This document shows, one piece after another, positions 17,808 to 26,128 of a DNA stretch of 64,000 bases. This stretch comes from Allocatelliglobosispora scoriae (GTDB taxonomy: Bacteria > Actinomycetota > Actinomycetes > Mycobacteriales > Micromonosporaceae): the NCBI RefSeq assembly GCF_014204945.1, contig NZ_JACHMN010000002.1:4115001-4179000 (forward strand). The letters run 5' to 3'. Both the position numbers and the translations under genes were made by a program. Positions within the stretch are counted from its first letter, which is position 1; every line of letters starts with the position of its first letter. Below the pieces are notes generated by a model. That model searched no databases and was not told the DNA's origin. It saw nothing but the letters and a program-made list of their open reading frames with translations.

Positions 17808-18929
17808 ATGTGGCAGGCCGAGGTACTAGTTGACCTGGATGCGATTCGCTCAAACGTGACTAAACTGCGCGCGGCAACCACGGCGCAGGTGATGGCGGTC
17901 GTCAAGGCCGACGGCTACGGGCACGGTGCTGTGCCCTGTGCCCGGGCGGCGCTGGAGGGCGGGGCGACCTGGCTCGGTGTCTGCACGCTCGCCGAGGCGC
18001 TGGAGCTACGCGCGGCGGGGATCGAGGCGCCGGTGCTCGCCTGGCTGATCGGTCCGGGCCAGCCCCTGCACCAGGCTATCGAGGCCGACGTCGATCTCAG
18101 CGCCGCCGGGGTGGACCAGCTCGCCGAGATCGTCACGGCGGCGACGGTCGTCGGGGAGCCTGCTCGCGTACACCTCAAGATTGACACCGGCCTGCACCGC
18201 AACGGCGCGACAGCTCAGACGTGGCCGGCCCTGCTGGAGGCCGCGGCGAAAGCCGAGGCCGACGGTCTGATCGAGGTCATCGGCGTCTGGAGCCACTTCG
18301 TCTATGCCGACGCGCCGGGTCACGAGACGATCGACCAGCAGCTCGTCGCCTTCGGCGAGGCGCTCGACGTGGCCGAGAGCTTCGGCATCACCCCGCAGCT
18401 GCGTCACATCGCCAACTCGGCGGCCACGCTGACCCGCACCGATGCCCACTTCGACCTGGTCCGCCCGGGGATCGCGGTCTACGGACTCTCGCCGATCGCG
18501 GGGGAGACCTTCGGCCTGCGCCCCGCGATGACCGCGCACGCCCGGGTCCTGCTCACCAAGCAGGTCGGTCCGGACGAGGGCGTCTCCTATGGCCACACCT
18601 ATCAGACGAGGTCCGACACGACGCTGGCGCTGGTCCCGCTCGGCTATGCCGACGGGGTGCCCCGGGCCGCCTCCAACGTGGGTCCGATCGCCGTCAACGG
18701 CAAGCGCTACACGATCGCCGGTCGGGTCTGCATGGACCAGGTGATGCTCGACTGCGGCGATGACGGGGTGCACCCCGGCGACGAGGCGATCCTCTTCGGG
18801 CCCGGTGACCGGGGCGAGCCGACGGCGACCGACTGGGCCGACGCGATCGGCACGATCAACTACGAGATCGTGACCCGCTTCGGCAGCGGCCGGGTGCCGC
18901 GGACCTTCGCGGGTGAGCGGCATGGCTGA
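17808..18929 (+). CDS. alr: Alanine racemase
   Basis: 373 residues. Lys33 in MAVVKADGYGHG forms the PLP Schiff base; LALVPLGYADGVPR and RVCMDQVMLD are the other signature segments around the active-site Tyr and substrate Arg. It supplies D-alanine for peptidoglycan. It starts 9 bases after the nnrD stop and its end overlaps the start of the following hydrolase gene, so it is part of a tight operon. Confidence 0.97.
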   Translation: MWQAEVLVDLDAIRSNVTKLRAATTAQVMAVVKADGYGHGAVPCARAALEGGATWLGVCTLAEALELRAAGIEAPVLAWLIGPGQPLHQAIEADVDLSAAGVDQLAEIVTAATVVGEPARVHLKIDTGLHRNGATAQTWPALLEAAAKAEADGLIEVIGVWSHFVYADAPGHETIDQQLVAFGEALDVAESFGITPQLRHIANSAATLTRTDAHFDLVRPGIAVYGLSPIAGETFGLRPAMTAHARVLLTKQVGPDEGVSYGHTYQTRSDTTLALVPLGYADGVPRAASNVGPIAVNGKRYTIAGRVCMDQVMLDCGDDGVHPGDEAILFGPGDRGEPTATDWADAIGTINYEIVTRFGSGRVPRTFAGERHG

Positions 18930-20073
18930 CGCGGTGGTCCCGGCGGCGTCGACGCCGGCGAAGGCGGCCAAGCCGTCCGGAGGCAGGTCGACAGCGCGCA
19001 AGGTCGGGCTGATCGGTGCGATCGTGGGTGTCGCGGCGGCGGGGATCGCCGCGGGAGTGGCTGCGGAAAGGGCGTGGGTGCGGCGATCCAGGGCGGGTGT
19101 CGAGGACCCCTATGCGGATGAGCCCTTCGGCAGGCTGCCCTTCGACGAGTCGCTGACGGTCACGACGGCCGACGGTGTCGATCTCTATGTCGAGATCGTG
19201 GAGCCGGCCGACGGTGTGACGCTCGACTTCAACGATGCCGATCCCGAACCTACCGTGATCTTCGTGCACGGGTTCTGCCTCGACATGGGGACCTTCCACT
19301 TCCAGCGGCGGCTGCTCGACGGCGGCGAATACCGCATGGTCCTCTATGACCAGCCGGGCCACGGCAAGTCCGGGCGGCTGTCGGACGGGGAGTACGACCT
19401 GCCAGCGCTCGGTGAGGCCCTGCGGGACGTGATCCGCGAGACGACCACGCCCGACAGCGACATCGTGCTGGTGGGGCACTCGATGGGCGGCATGGCGATC
19501 ATGGCGTGTGCTGAGCGCTACCCGGAGATCTTCGCCAACCGGGTCGTCGGCGTGGCTCTCATCAGTACGTCCGGCGGCCGGGTCCAGGGCGTCAAGCTGG
19601 GCGGCCTGCCCGAGCTGATCTCCCGCACGAGCGCTCCGCTGCTGCCGGTGCTCTCCGGCGCGTCCCGGATGAGCGGCCCGATGATCGACAAGGCCCGGCA
19701 GGCCTCGTCGGACCTGGCATGGCTGCTGACTCGGCGGTACGGCTTCGGCGGCAAACAGCCGAGCCCGGCACTCGTCTCCTACGTGGAGCGGATGAACTCC
19801 GGCACGACGACCGAGACCGTTGCCCGCTACCTGCGGACGCTCTCCAGCCACGCGAGGTACCCGGCGCTCGCGGCGATCGCCGACAAACCCGTCCTCGTCA
19901 TCGTCGGCGACAAGGACCCGATCCTGCCGCTGAAGCACTCCGAGGAGATCGTTCGCCACCTGCCGCAGGCGGAGATGGTCGTCGTCCCCGACTCCGGCCA
20001 CGTCGTCCTGTTGGAGCACGCCGACGCGGTCAACGAAGCCCTGCTCGCCTTCCTGGCTAAAGTCATGCCGTGA
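18922..20073 (+). CDS. Membrane-anchored alpha/beta hydrolase
   Basis: 383 residues from ATG 18922 (GTG at 18913 is possible). An Ala-rich N-terminus contains one hydrophobic segment (KVGLIGAIVGVAAAGIAAGVAAERA) that probably anchors it. The hydrolase domain has FVHGFCLDMGTF as oxyanion region, VGHSMGGMA as nucleophile elbow, an Asp in IVGDKDPILP and a His in DSGHVVLLEH. This gene sits between alr and tsaE in many actinobacteria. Substrate is unknown; a lipase or peptidase role cannot be told from sequence. Confidence 0.88.
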   Translation: MADAVVPAASTPAKAAKPSGGRSTARKVGLIGAIVGVAAAGIAAGVAAERAWVRRSRAGVEDPYADEPFGRLPFDESLTVTTADGVDLYVEIVEPADGVTLDFNDADPEPTVIFVHGFCLDMGTFHFQRRLLDGGEYRMVLYDQPGHGKSGRLSDGEYDLPALGEALRDVIRETTTPDSDIVLVGHSMGGMAIMACAERYPEIFANRVVGVALISTSGGRVQGVKLGGLPELISRTSAPLLPVLSGASRMSGPMIDKARQASSDLAWLLTRRYGFGGKQPSPALVSYVERMNSGTTTETVARYLRTLSSHARYPALAAIADKPVLVIVGDKDPILPLKHSEEIVRHLPQAEMVVVPDSGHVVLLEHADAVNEALLAFLAKVMP

Positions 20074-20531
20074 AGTTGTCGACTGTTGAGGAGACTCGCG
20101 CCTTCGGCACCCGGCTCGCCGGGCTGCTTCGGGCCGGTGACCTCGTCATTCTTGGTGGCCCCCTCGGTGCGGGCAAGACGGCGCTGGCTCAGGGGATCGG
20201 GGAGGGGCTGCGCGTCGTGGGCGCCGTCACCTCGCCGACGTTCGTCATCGCGCGGGTGCACCGGCCCGATCGCGAGGCCGGTGGGTCGGTGCCGATGGTG
20301 CACGTCGATGCGTACCGGTTGGGGACCGTGACCGATCCGCGGGCCGAGATCGACGATCTCGACCTGGACGCGGACCTGGAGGACTCGGTCACGCTGGTGG
20401 AGTGGGGCGAGGGGTTGGTGGAGCAGCTCTCCGACGCGCACCTCGAGGTGCGGATCTCGCGGCTCGACGACGACACCCGCGTCGTGGAGCTCGTCGGCCA
20501 CGGCGGCGACTGGGCCTCTCGACTCGCCTGA
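20070..20531 (+). CDS. tsaE: tRNA t6A37 threonylcarbamoyladenosine biosynthesis ATPase TsaE
   Basis: 153 residues with Walker A GGPLGAGKTAL, TSPTFVIARVH switch and VEWGEGL near the C-terminus, all TsaE hallmarks. With TsaB and TsaD it completes N6-threonylcarbamoyl transfer to A37 of ANN-decoding tRNAs. GTG start overlaps the hydrolase stop (GTGA). The partner genes tsaB-rimI-tsaD are 3.4 kb away on the opposite strand, instead of directly downstream. Confidence 0.95.
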   Translation: MKLSTVEETRAFGTRLAGLLRAGDLVILGGPLGAGKTALAQGIGEGLRVVGAVTSPTFVIARVHRPDREAGGSVPMVHVDAYRLGTVTDPRAEIDDLDLDADLEDSVTLVEWGEGLVEQLSDAHLEVRISRLDDDTRVVELVGHGGDWASRLA

Positions 20532-20547
20532 GCCGTGTTCCGCGGTT

Positions 20548-20624
20548 TGATCACACCGTTTTCCCGCAAGATGGCCTGATCATGGTGCTTGATCGCACCA
20601 TGTTGGGGGAAAACGGTGTGATCA
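20548..20624. terminator. Nested palindrome between convergent tsaE and DUF397 genes
   Basis: Perfect 18-bp outer arms (TGATCACACCGTTTTCCC and complement) enclose a second stem, CATGGTGC/GCACCATG. The position between two converging genes suggests a bidirectional terminator; no long T-tract is present. Confidence 0.7.
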
Positions 20625-20665
20625 CGCGCTCGCTGCCCGCCGAAATCGACGTGATCTTCGGAGGC

Positions 20666-20869
20666 TCAGGCGGGAATCGTGAACTCGTCCTTCATGGCTC
20701 CATCGAGGAACGCGTCCCATTCGGCGGGGGTGAACTCCAGGACGTGGCCGTCCTCGCCGAGCTTGCTGTTTCGCACGCCGATGCTGCCATCGGCGGCGAA
20801 GGCCACCTCGACACCGTCTGACGTGGTCGCTGTGAACCAGCGGCCATCGAACTTCTCCGTGGAACTCAT
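20666..20869 (-). CDS. DUF397 domain protein
   Basis: 67 residues. DGVEVAFAADGSIGVRNSKLGEDGHVLEFTPAEWDAFLDG is a recognisable DUF397 domain. Such proteins usually accompany an XRE-type Scr1-like regulator; here no regulator gene is adjacent, so this is an orphan copy. Some DUF397 members act as small partners or toxins of the paired regulator, but no function can be assigned here. Confidence 0.9.
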   Translation of the reverse strand: MSSTEKFDGRWFTATTSDGVEVAFAADGSIGVRNSKLGEDGHVLEFTPAEWDAFLDGAMKDEFTIPA

Positions 20870-20928
20870 GTGTTCGTCGACTCCGATCGGCTCAGGGGAG
20901 CGGACATGGCGGGCTCCTCGAGGAGTGA

Positions 20929-20992
20929 TGATCGCAGATCTTGGCGGCGACGGCCCGCCTTGGCGAGCCCATCACGCCAAGATCTGCGATCA
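20929..20992. terminator. Palindrome downstream of the GH8 gene
   Basis: Perfect 18-bp arms (TGATCGCAGATCTTGGCG and complement) with a 28-base loop, ending 6 bases before the GH8 stop codon on the minus strand. Likely terminator for that gene; it has no T-tract. Confidence 0.65.
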
Positions 20993-20998
20993 CTGGAG

Positions 20999-23305
20999 CT
21001 ACGGGACCCAGTAGTTGCCGCTCGCGACGATCATGACCTGCAGCTGGATACTCGTGGAGTAGTAGTCGGAGCTGCTGAACCCCGTGTTCACCATCTTGGT
21101 CCACAGCGCGTCCAGCCACGCCTGGCTGCCCGGATCGGTCATCGCCGCCACCGCGAACGGCGCGAAGAACGCCGGCTCGCTCCCCGACGAGATCTGCGTC
21201 CCCGCCAGCGAATACCCCACAGCGATGCTGTTCGGATTCGAGCCGGTCTTCGCCTTCACCCAGGTGTTCAGCTTCCGAGCCGAGGTGAGCGAAGCACTCC
21301 CGCCCCCGGTGACGGCGTCGGTTCCGATCCGCCACGGCACCCGGCAGGAGTTCCACCAGTATTTGCCGTCGTTCGGGTCCTCCAGCACCTCGCCCGGTGC
21401 GGGCTTGGGGGTGGTGTTGGTCGTGACGACGAAGTCCGGCAGCAGGCCCGTACCCGACGCGTAGTTGGTTTGAAGGTTTGTGATCAAGGTCTGGTGGGCG
21501 GTGCGGATCGTGTCCCAGGCCGTGTCGCCCGTGGCCGTGCGGAAGGCGCGGAAGTGATCCAGGTGGAAGTCCGACGGACGGGTCGTCCAGTAGAGGGCGT
21601 CGCCCGACGTGCTCCAGTCTCCGAGCAGCATCAGGTGCATGGTCGGGTTGACCTCGCTGGCCTTGATCGCGTTGATGTGCCGGATCGCGAGCTGCTTGTA
21701 ATTGTAGGTCCCGGCGCTGCCCCACTGCTTGTCGGCGAGGAGCAGGCCCATCGCGACATCGAGGTCGCCGTCGGTCGCGGAGTCGGAACCGTTGACGCTG
21801 ACGCAGGAGGTGTTCTGCTCGGCCGCGAGCAGGTCGGCGTTGTTGACCGACGGGTGCGCGAGCATGTATTTCACCATGCCGTCGAAGATGGTCTTCGCGT
21901 TGGCGTCGGCACCGGCCATCGTGGCGACGATGACCATGCCGTAACCCTGCGCCTCGGCGACGTAGGGGTGGTCGGCGTCGGGGGAGATCACCTCGTACCA
22001 GCCGTTGCCGCAGTTCTGCTTGACGAAGGCGGCCTTCCACTGGTTGTAGTAGTTCACCACCGCAGCATCCAACGTGGACTGTGCGCCGGACGGCTTCAAC
22101 GTGCCCGCGACGTAGGGGAAGAGGTGGCTGCCGAAGGGCACCGCCGGTCCGCCGCTGCTCGCGCTGGTCGTCGCGGTGACGGCGTTCGACGCCGGCGAAG
22201 TGTTGCCGGCCGCGTCGCGCGCTCGCACAGTGAAGGTGTACGCCGTGCTCGCGGCCAATCCGGTGACGCTGGTGCTCGTGCCGGTCACGGTCTTGGCGAC
22301 GGAGGAGCCGTTGTAGACGTCGTAGGCGGTGACGCCGACGTTGTCGCTCGACGCGGACCAGGAGAGGTTCACGCTGCTGCTGGTGACACCCGTCGACGCC
22401 AGACTGCCCGGGGCGGTGGGGGCCTGCGTGTCGCCGCCGGAACCACCGGTGACGGTGAGGCGGTCGACGTTGGGACCGCCGTTGGGGGTGGTCGCGGTGG
22501 CCCGGATCGTGTTGGTGCCCGCGGCGAGCGCGGCGGTGACCGACTTGTCGACCCAGGTGTCCCAGTTGGCCGTGGCGCCGAAGGAGAGGCCGGTCGCGAC
22601 CGCGGTGCCGTTGACCGTGATGGTGAGCGGCCGGTCGACCGTGGTGCCGTTGCTGTAGCGCAGGGTCAGCGACTGGCTGCCCGCGCTCGCGGCGGTGACG
22701 GTCCACTCGATGTAGCCGCCGGTCACGTTGGTGTAGTCGACGAATCCGGTGCCGGTGTAGCCGGTGTGGTTGGTCGCGACGGCTGCTTGTGCCAGAGCGG
22801 CGCTCTCGGCCTGGTACTCCGCGGCGGGCGTCGTCGTGGCGACCTCGAAGTCCACATAGTCCAGGTTGGCGGGGCCGTTGGCGCTGGTGGCGGTGACGCG
22901 GATCGTGTTGCCGCCCGCGGTGACCGGCGCGGTGAAGGTGCGGTTGGCCCAGGTGTCCCAGGTGGTGGTGCTGTTGAATGCCGCCGCCGCCAGGACCACC
23001 GTGCCGTTGACGGCGATGTCGGCCGGGCGGGCGAGCGTGGTGCCGTTGCTGTAGCGGATCGTGATCGTCGCGGTCCCGGCGGTGGCGGCGTTCACCGTCC
23101 ACTGGGTGTAGCTGCCGACGACGTTGTCGTTGTTGACGAAGCCGGTGCCGGAGTAGTTGAGGTGATTCGCCTCGACCACTCCGCTGACCACGGTCGCGCT
23201 CTCCGCCTCGTAGCGGGTCGGTGCGGCGTGCGCGATGCTCGCCGGCACCAGGGCCGCGACCAGGCCCAAGACCACAGTGGATGCTGCCCACCGTCTGGAT
23301 CCCAT
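20999..23305 (-). CDS. Secreted glycoside hydrolase family 8 enzyme with two CBM35/6-like modules and Fn3
   Basis: 768 residues. Signal peptide ends near AHAAP (~28). Two carbohydrate-binding-like modules follow (~30-160, YEAESATVVSG; ~163-290, YQAESAALAQA), then a fibronectin III module (~295-385) and a GH8 catalytic domain (~390-768). EAQGYGM holds the general-acid Glu and DGDLDVAMGLLLA the second conserved acidic segment. GH8 members cut beta-1,4-glucans, chitosan or xylan, and the substrate is not decided by these motifs. A strong GAGGGAGG ribosome site, promoter and palindromic operator lie upstream. The gene sits in an accessory insertion between tsaE and tsaD. Confidence 0.9.
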   Translation of the reverse strand: MGSRRWAASTVVLGLVAALVPASIAHAAPTRYEAESATVVSGVVEANHLNYSGTGFVNNDNVVGSYTQWTVNAATAGTATITIRYSNGTTLARPADIAVNGTVVLAAAAFNSTTTWDTWANRTFTAPVTAGGNTIRVTATSANGPANLDYVDFEVATTTPAAEYQAESAALAQAAVATNHTGYTGTGFVDYTNVTGGYIEWTVTAASAGSQSLTLRYSNGTTVDRPLTITVNGTAVATGLSFGATANWDTWVDKSVTAALAAGTNTIRATATTPNGGPNVDRLTVTGGSGGDTQAPTAPGSLASTGVTSSSVNLSWSASSDNVGVTAYDVYNGSSVAKTVTGTSTSVTGLAASTAYTFTVRARDAAGNTSPASNAVTATTSASSGGPAVPFGSHLFPYVAGTLKPSGAQSTLDAAVVNYYNQWKAAFVKQNCGNGWYEVISPDADHPYVAEAQGYGMVIVATMAGADANAKTIFDGMVKYMLAHPSVNNADLLAAEQNTSCVSVNGSDSATDGDLDVAMGLLLADKQWGSAGTYNYKQLAIRHINAIKASEVNPTMHLMLLGDWSTSGDALYWTTRPSDFHLDHFRAFRTATGDTAWDTIRTAHQTLITNLQTNYASGTGLLPDFVVTTNTTPKPAPGEVLEDPNDGKYWWNSCRVPWRIGTDAVTGGGSASLTSARKLNTWVKAKTGSNPNSIAVGYSLAGTQISSGSEPAFFAPFAVAAMTDPGSQAWLDALWTKMVNTGFSSSDYYSTSIQLQVMIVASGNYWVP

Positions 23306-23321
23306 GGTTCCTCCCTCAATA

Positions 23322-23340
23322 GTTAGGCAACCTGTCTAAC
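23322..23340. promoter_or_regulatory. Candidate palindromic operator for the GH8 gene
   Basis: GTTAGGCAACCTGTCTAAC is an imperfect 19-base palindrome (arms GTTAG/CTAAC) between the predicted -10 and the ribosome site. That position suits a repressor. The binding protein is unknown. Confidence 0.5.
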
Positions 23341-23351
23341 CATTGACATGG

Positions 23352-23380
23352 ATATGACCATCCAGCGAACGGACTGTCAA
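23352..23380 (-). promoter_or_regulatory. Candidate sigma-70-type promoter of the GH8 gene
   Basis: On the minus strand a perfect TTGACA (-35) is followed after 17 bases by TCATAT (-10, weak), about 46 bases upstream of the ATG. Spacing is ideal and the -10 matches only partly. Confidence 0.5.
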
Positions 23381-23388
23381 GGGTCGCC

Positions 23389-23419
23389 TTAGCACCAACT
23401 CTTCAAGGGTTGGTGCTAA
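23389..23419. repeat. Palindrome, family A copy 3
   Basis: TTAGCACCAACTCTT and its near-complement (one mismatch) around one base. Together with the copy at 23557 it brackets about 140 bases that hold no gene. Within them GATCGCGTTGTTTCC and GGAAACAGCGCGATC form a further imperfect stem (about 23448-23514). Confidence 0.75.
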
Positions 23420-23556
23420 CGGGGCGCGTTGCCTGCGGCACGATCGCGTTGTTTCCCTGTTCCTGGCCCCTCGGAGGACACGCGAGGGCCTTGTTTCCCG
23501 GAAACAGCGCGATCATGCACCGCAAGCGCCCGACGCGCAGGACCCGGTGCGCCGGT

Positions 23557-23589
23557 TTTAGCACCAACTCTTGAAGAGTTGGTGCTAAA
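23557..23589. repeat. Palindrome, family A copy 4
   Basis: Perfect 16-bp arms (TTTAGCACCAACTCTT and complement) around a single G, ending 5 bases beyond the stop codon of the small minus-strand gene. The flanking A and T runs make this copy the most terminator-like of the family. Confidence 0.8.
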
Positions 23590-23594
23590 GGGGG

Positions 23595-23849
23595 TCAGCG
23601 GTCGACGGGGGTGAAGTCCCAGGCGTGTGCGGAGCGGGCGACCAGCGCGGCCGGGGGGTCCGGCAGCGGCGTCGGGGTGCCGTGCCAGCGGGAGATCACC
23701 ACGATCCGGCCGTCCGTCGAGGAGAAGACCTCGCTGGAGACGTGATTGGGCTGGATCTCCAGGCCGGGCACGGCGATGTCGCTGACCCAGTTGAGCAACT
23801 CGGGAAAATGGTTGGGGTAAGCCCTGATCTCCCACATGCGCACGATCAC
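23595..23849 (-). CDS. Small ABM-like (dimeric alpha+beta barrel) hypothetical protein
   Basis: 84 residues from GTG 23849 (MIVRMWEIRAYPNHFPELLNWV). The alternating strand-helix pattern and the opening IVRMWEIRA resemble antibiotic-biosynthesis-monooxygenase-type ferredoxin-like folds, in which ISRWHGTP would be the central strand. No catalytic residues can be named. The gene lies between tsaD and the GH8 gene on the same strand. A TTG at 23858 would add three residues. Confidence 0.6.
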   Translation of the reverse strand: MIVRMWEIRAYPNHFPELLNWVSDIAVPGLEIQPNHVSSEVFSSTDGRIVVISRWHGTPTPLPDPPAALVARSAHAWDFTPVDR

Positions 23850-23907
23850 GCTAGGCAAACTACACCGCTCTCAACGAAGCGGCTCAGTCGCTGCGCTCCT
23901 TCACTCC

Positions 23908-24960
23908 TCATGCCGGCACCGTCACGAGGGTGATGGGCATCGCCGAGTCCGCAGGCAGATCCAGCTTGCTCGGAGCCACTCCCGCCGCGACGAGGTGGGA
24001 ACCGAGTGCCGCGACCATCGCGCCGTTGTCGGTGCAGAGCTTGGGGCGCGGCACCCGGACCGTGATCCCGTGCTTGACCGCGCGCTCCTCGGCGAGGAGT
24101 CGCAGGCGGGAGTTGGCGGCGACACCACCACCGATGACCAATGTGGAGACTCCGTTGGCGAGGCACGCGTCGATCGCCTTGCGGGTCAGCACGTCGCAGA
24201 CCGCCTCCTGGAACGAAGCGGCCACATCGTTGACCGGCACCGGCTCCCCGCTGCGTTCGCGAGCCTCGACCCACCGCGCGACCGCCGTCTTCAGCCCCGA
24301 GAAGGAGAAGTCGAACCGGTGCTCCACCATGTCCCGCGGCATCGTCAGCCCGCGCGGGAACGCGATCGAGACCTTGTCGCCCTCGCGAGCGGCCCGATCG
24401 ATGTAGGGGCCGCCGGGGAACGGCAGTCCGAGCAGCCGGGCCACCTTGTCGAAGGCCTCACCGGCCGCATCGTCGATCGTCGAGCCGAGCGGCGTCACCC
24501 CGTGCGCCAGGTCCTCGACGAGCAGCAGCGACGAGTGCCCGCCGGAGACGAGCAGCGCGATCGCGGGCTCGGGCAGCGGCCCGTGCTCCAGGGTGTCGAC
24601 GGCGACGTGCGCGGCGAGGTGGTTCACGCCGTAGATCGGCTTCTCCGCCGCGAGTGCCAGGCCCTTCGCCGCCGCGACGCCGACGAGCAGCGCGCCTGCG
24701 AGGCCGGGACCTGCGGTGACGGCGATGGCGTCGATGTCGGCGAGCGTCACCCCGGCGTCGGAGAGCGCCCGGCGGATCGTCGGGACCATCGCCTCCAGGT
24801 GGGCGCGGCTCGCCACCTCGGGCACCACGCCGCCGAAGCGGGCGTGTTGATCCACACTGGACGCGAGCGCGTCGCCGAGCAGGGTGTGCCCCCGCACGAT
24901 GCCCACGCCCGTCTCGTCGCAGCTCGTCTCGATCCCCAGGACCAGTGGCTCAGTTGTCAC
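23908..24960 (-). CDS. tsaD: tRNA N6-adenosine threonylcarbamoyltransferase TsaD
   Basis: 350 residues. [15 protein letters not shown] opens the ASKHA fold, [10 protein letters not shown] carries the metal-binding His pair, and [10 protein letters not shown] and [13 protein letters not shown] are family motifs. It transfers the threonylcarbamoyl group to A37 of tRNA with TsaB and TsaE. GTG start lies inside the end of rimI (11-base overlap), so the three-gene tsaB-rimI-tsaD operon is translationally coupled. Confidence 0.97.
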   Translation of the reverse strand: MTTEPLVLGIETSCDETGVGIVRGHTLLGDALASSVDQHARFGGVVPEVASRAHLEAMVPTIRRALSDAGVTLADIDAIAVTAGPGLAGALLVGVAAAKGLALAAEKPIYGVNHLAAHVAVDTLEHGPLPEPAIALLVSGGHSSLLLVEDLAHGVTPLGSTIDDAAGEAFDKVARLLGLPFPGGPYIDRAAREGDKVSIAFPRGLTMPRDMVEHRFDFSFSGLKTAVARWVEARERSGEPVPVNDVAASFQEAVCDVLTRKAIDACLANGVSTLVIGGGVAANSRLRLLAEERAVKHGITVRVPRPKLCTDNGAMVAALGSHLVAAGVAPSKLDLPADSAMPITLVTVPA

Positions 24961-25387
24961 GCGACATCACCCATGCGTCAGTGTTGCTTGGCTGGTAATA
25001 ACCCTTGCGTACTCCGATGAGCTCGAAACCGAAGCTCAGGTACAGCTTCTGTGCCCCCGTGTTGTCGGCGGCCACCTCCAGCAGCGTCTGGCGGGTCCCC
25101 GCTCGCCGGGCGTGCTCGATCAGCGCCTCGACGAGCATTCGCCCGATCCCTCGGCGCTGGGCGTCGCGGCGTACGGCGACGTTGTTGATCCACGCCTCGT
25201 CCGGCGGGCTGACGGCGAGTCCGGCATAGCCGAGCAGCTCCTCGTCCTCCACCGCGGCGAGGTAGAGGTGCCCGTTGGCGAGCTCGTTCCAGAACATCGG
25301 CGCGCTCCACCGCTCCTCGCCGAAGAGATCGGTCTCGATCGGCAGCACGTCCTCGATCTGCCACCAGCGCAGGCGCTGCAGTCTCAT
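24950..25387 (-). CDS. rimI: Ribosomal protein S18-alanine N-acetyltransferase RimI
   Basis: 145 residues, GNAT fold. Motif A is [18 protein letters not shown] (acetyl-CoA pyrophosphate loop), and [26 protein letters not shown] is the conserved B-region. It acetylates protein N-termini, classically S18. ATG at 25387 overlaps the tsaB TGA. Placement between tsaB and tsaD is the usual actinobacterial order. Confidence 0.93.
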   Translation of the reverse strand: MRLQRLRWWQIEDVLPIETDLFGEERWSAPMFWNELANGHLYLAAVEDEELLGYAGLAVSPPDEAWINNVAVRRDAQRRGIGRMLVEALIEHARRAGTRQTLLEVAADNTGAQKLYLSFGFELIGVRKGYYQPSNTDAWVMSRDN

Positions 25388-26052
25388 AGCACCGTCTTGC
25401 GCGCGCTCGGCTCGACGGCGTCCGGCCGTCGCAGATAGAGCGGCTGCAGCGTCTCGGTCGGGGCCGCGGCGCGCACCCGAGCAGCGGCGCCACGGGCAAG
25501 TTCCAACGCCGACGGGTACGCCGAACCCGCCCCGACGGGTAGGCCCAGCTGGTCGGCGTACCGGACGGCGCCCTCGCCGACCGCGCTCGCCGCGCCGAAC
25601 TGGCTGACGGTGACCCCGACGGTGGCCGGGTTGTCCACGCTGGGACCGTGCAGCCGCACCCCGTCGCGGTAGACGGCCCAGTAGACCTCCTTGCGCCGTG
25701 CATCCGTCGCCACCAGCAACGGCACAGCACCCGCCAGCGCGCCCAGCCCGTCGAGCGAGCACACCCCGTAGGTCGGGATCCCCAGCGTGTCGGCCATGAC
25801 GACGGCGGTGACGAGACCGACCCGCAGGCCGGTGAAAGGGCCGGGGCCGAGGCCGGCGACGATCGCGGCCAGGTCGCGCGGCTTGGCGCCCGCCTCGGCG
25901 AGGGCCGCGTCGATTCCCGGCGCGAGCTGCTCGCCGTGCGCCTTGCCGTCGATGGTGACCCGCTCGGCGAGGAGCGTGACCGAGGTCGGCGCTATCTCCA
26001 CCACGGCTGCGGTGATGGCCGGCGTCGACGTGTCGAGAACGAGGATGAGCAC
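25384..26052 (-). CDS. tsaB: tRNA t6A37 biosynthesis protein TsaB
   Basis: 222 residues from GTG 26052 (MLILVLDTSTPAITAAVVE). ASKHA-type N-terminus with LAAIVAGLGPGPFTGLRVGLVTA, the TsaB signature. It scaffolds TsaD and TsaE. It is the first gene of the operon and is divergent from the ABC exporter, with only 76 bases between the starts for both promoters. Confidence 0.95.
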   Translation of the reverse strand: MLILVLDTSTPAITAAVVEIAPTSVTLLAERVTIDGKAHGEQLAPGIDAALAEAGAKPRDLAAIVAGLGPGPFTGLRVGLVTAVVMADTLGIPTYGVCSLDGLGALAGAVPLLVATDARRKEVYWAVYRDGVRLHGPSVDNPATVGVTVSQFGAASAVGEGAVRYADQLGLPVGAGSAYPSALELARGAAARVRAAAPTETLQPLYLRRPDAVEPSARKTVL

Positions 26053-26128
26053 ACGGCCAGGATATCTGTGGCGAATCGGCCCGAATAATCGGTTGCCCGC
26101 TGTCATATGATCTCGTAACGTCAGAATC

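Noticed and set aside
20870-23326. 818-codon plus-strand open frame across the GH8 gene
   Set aside because: It is antisense to a gene with signal peptide, modules and catalytic motifs, and its own translation is low-complexity.
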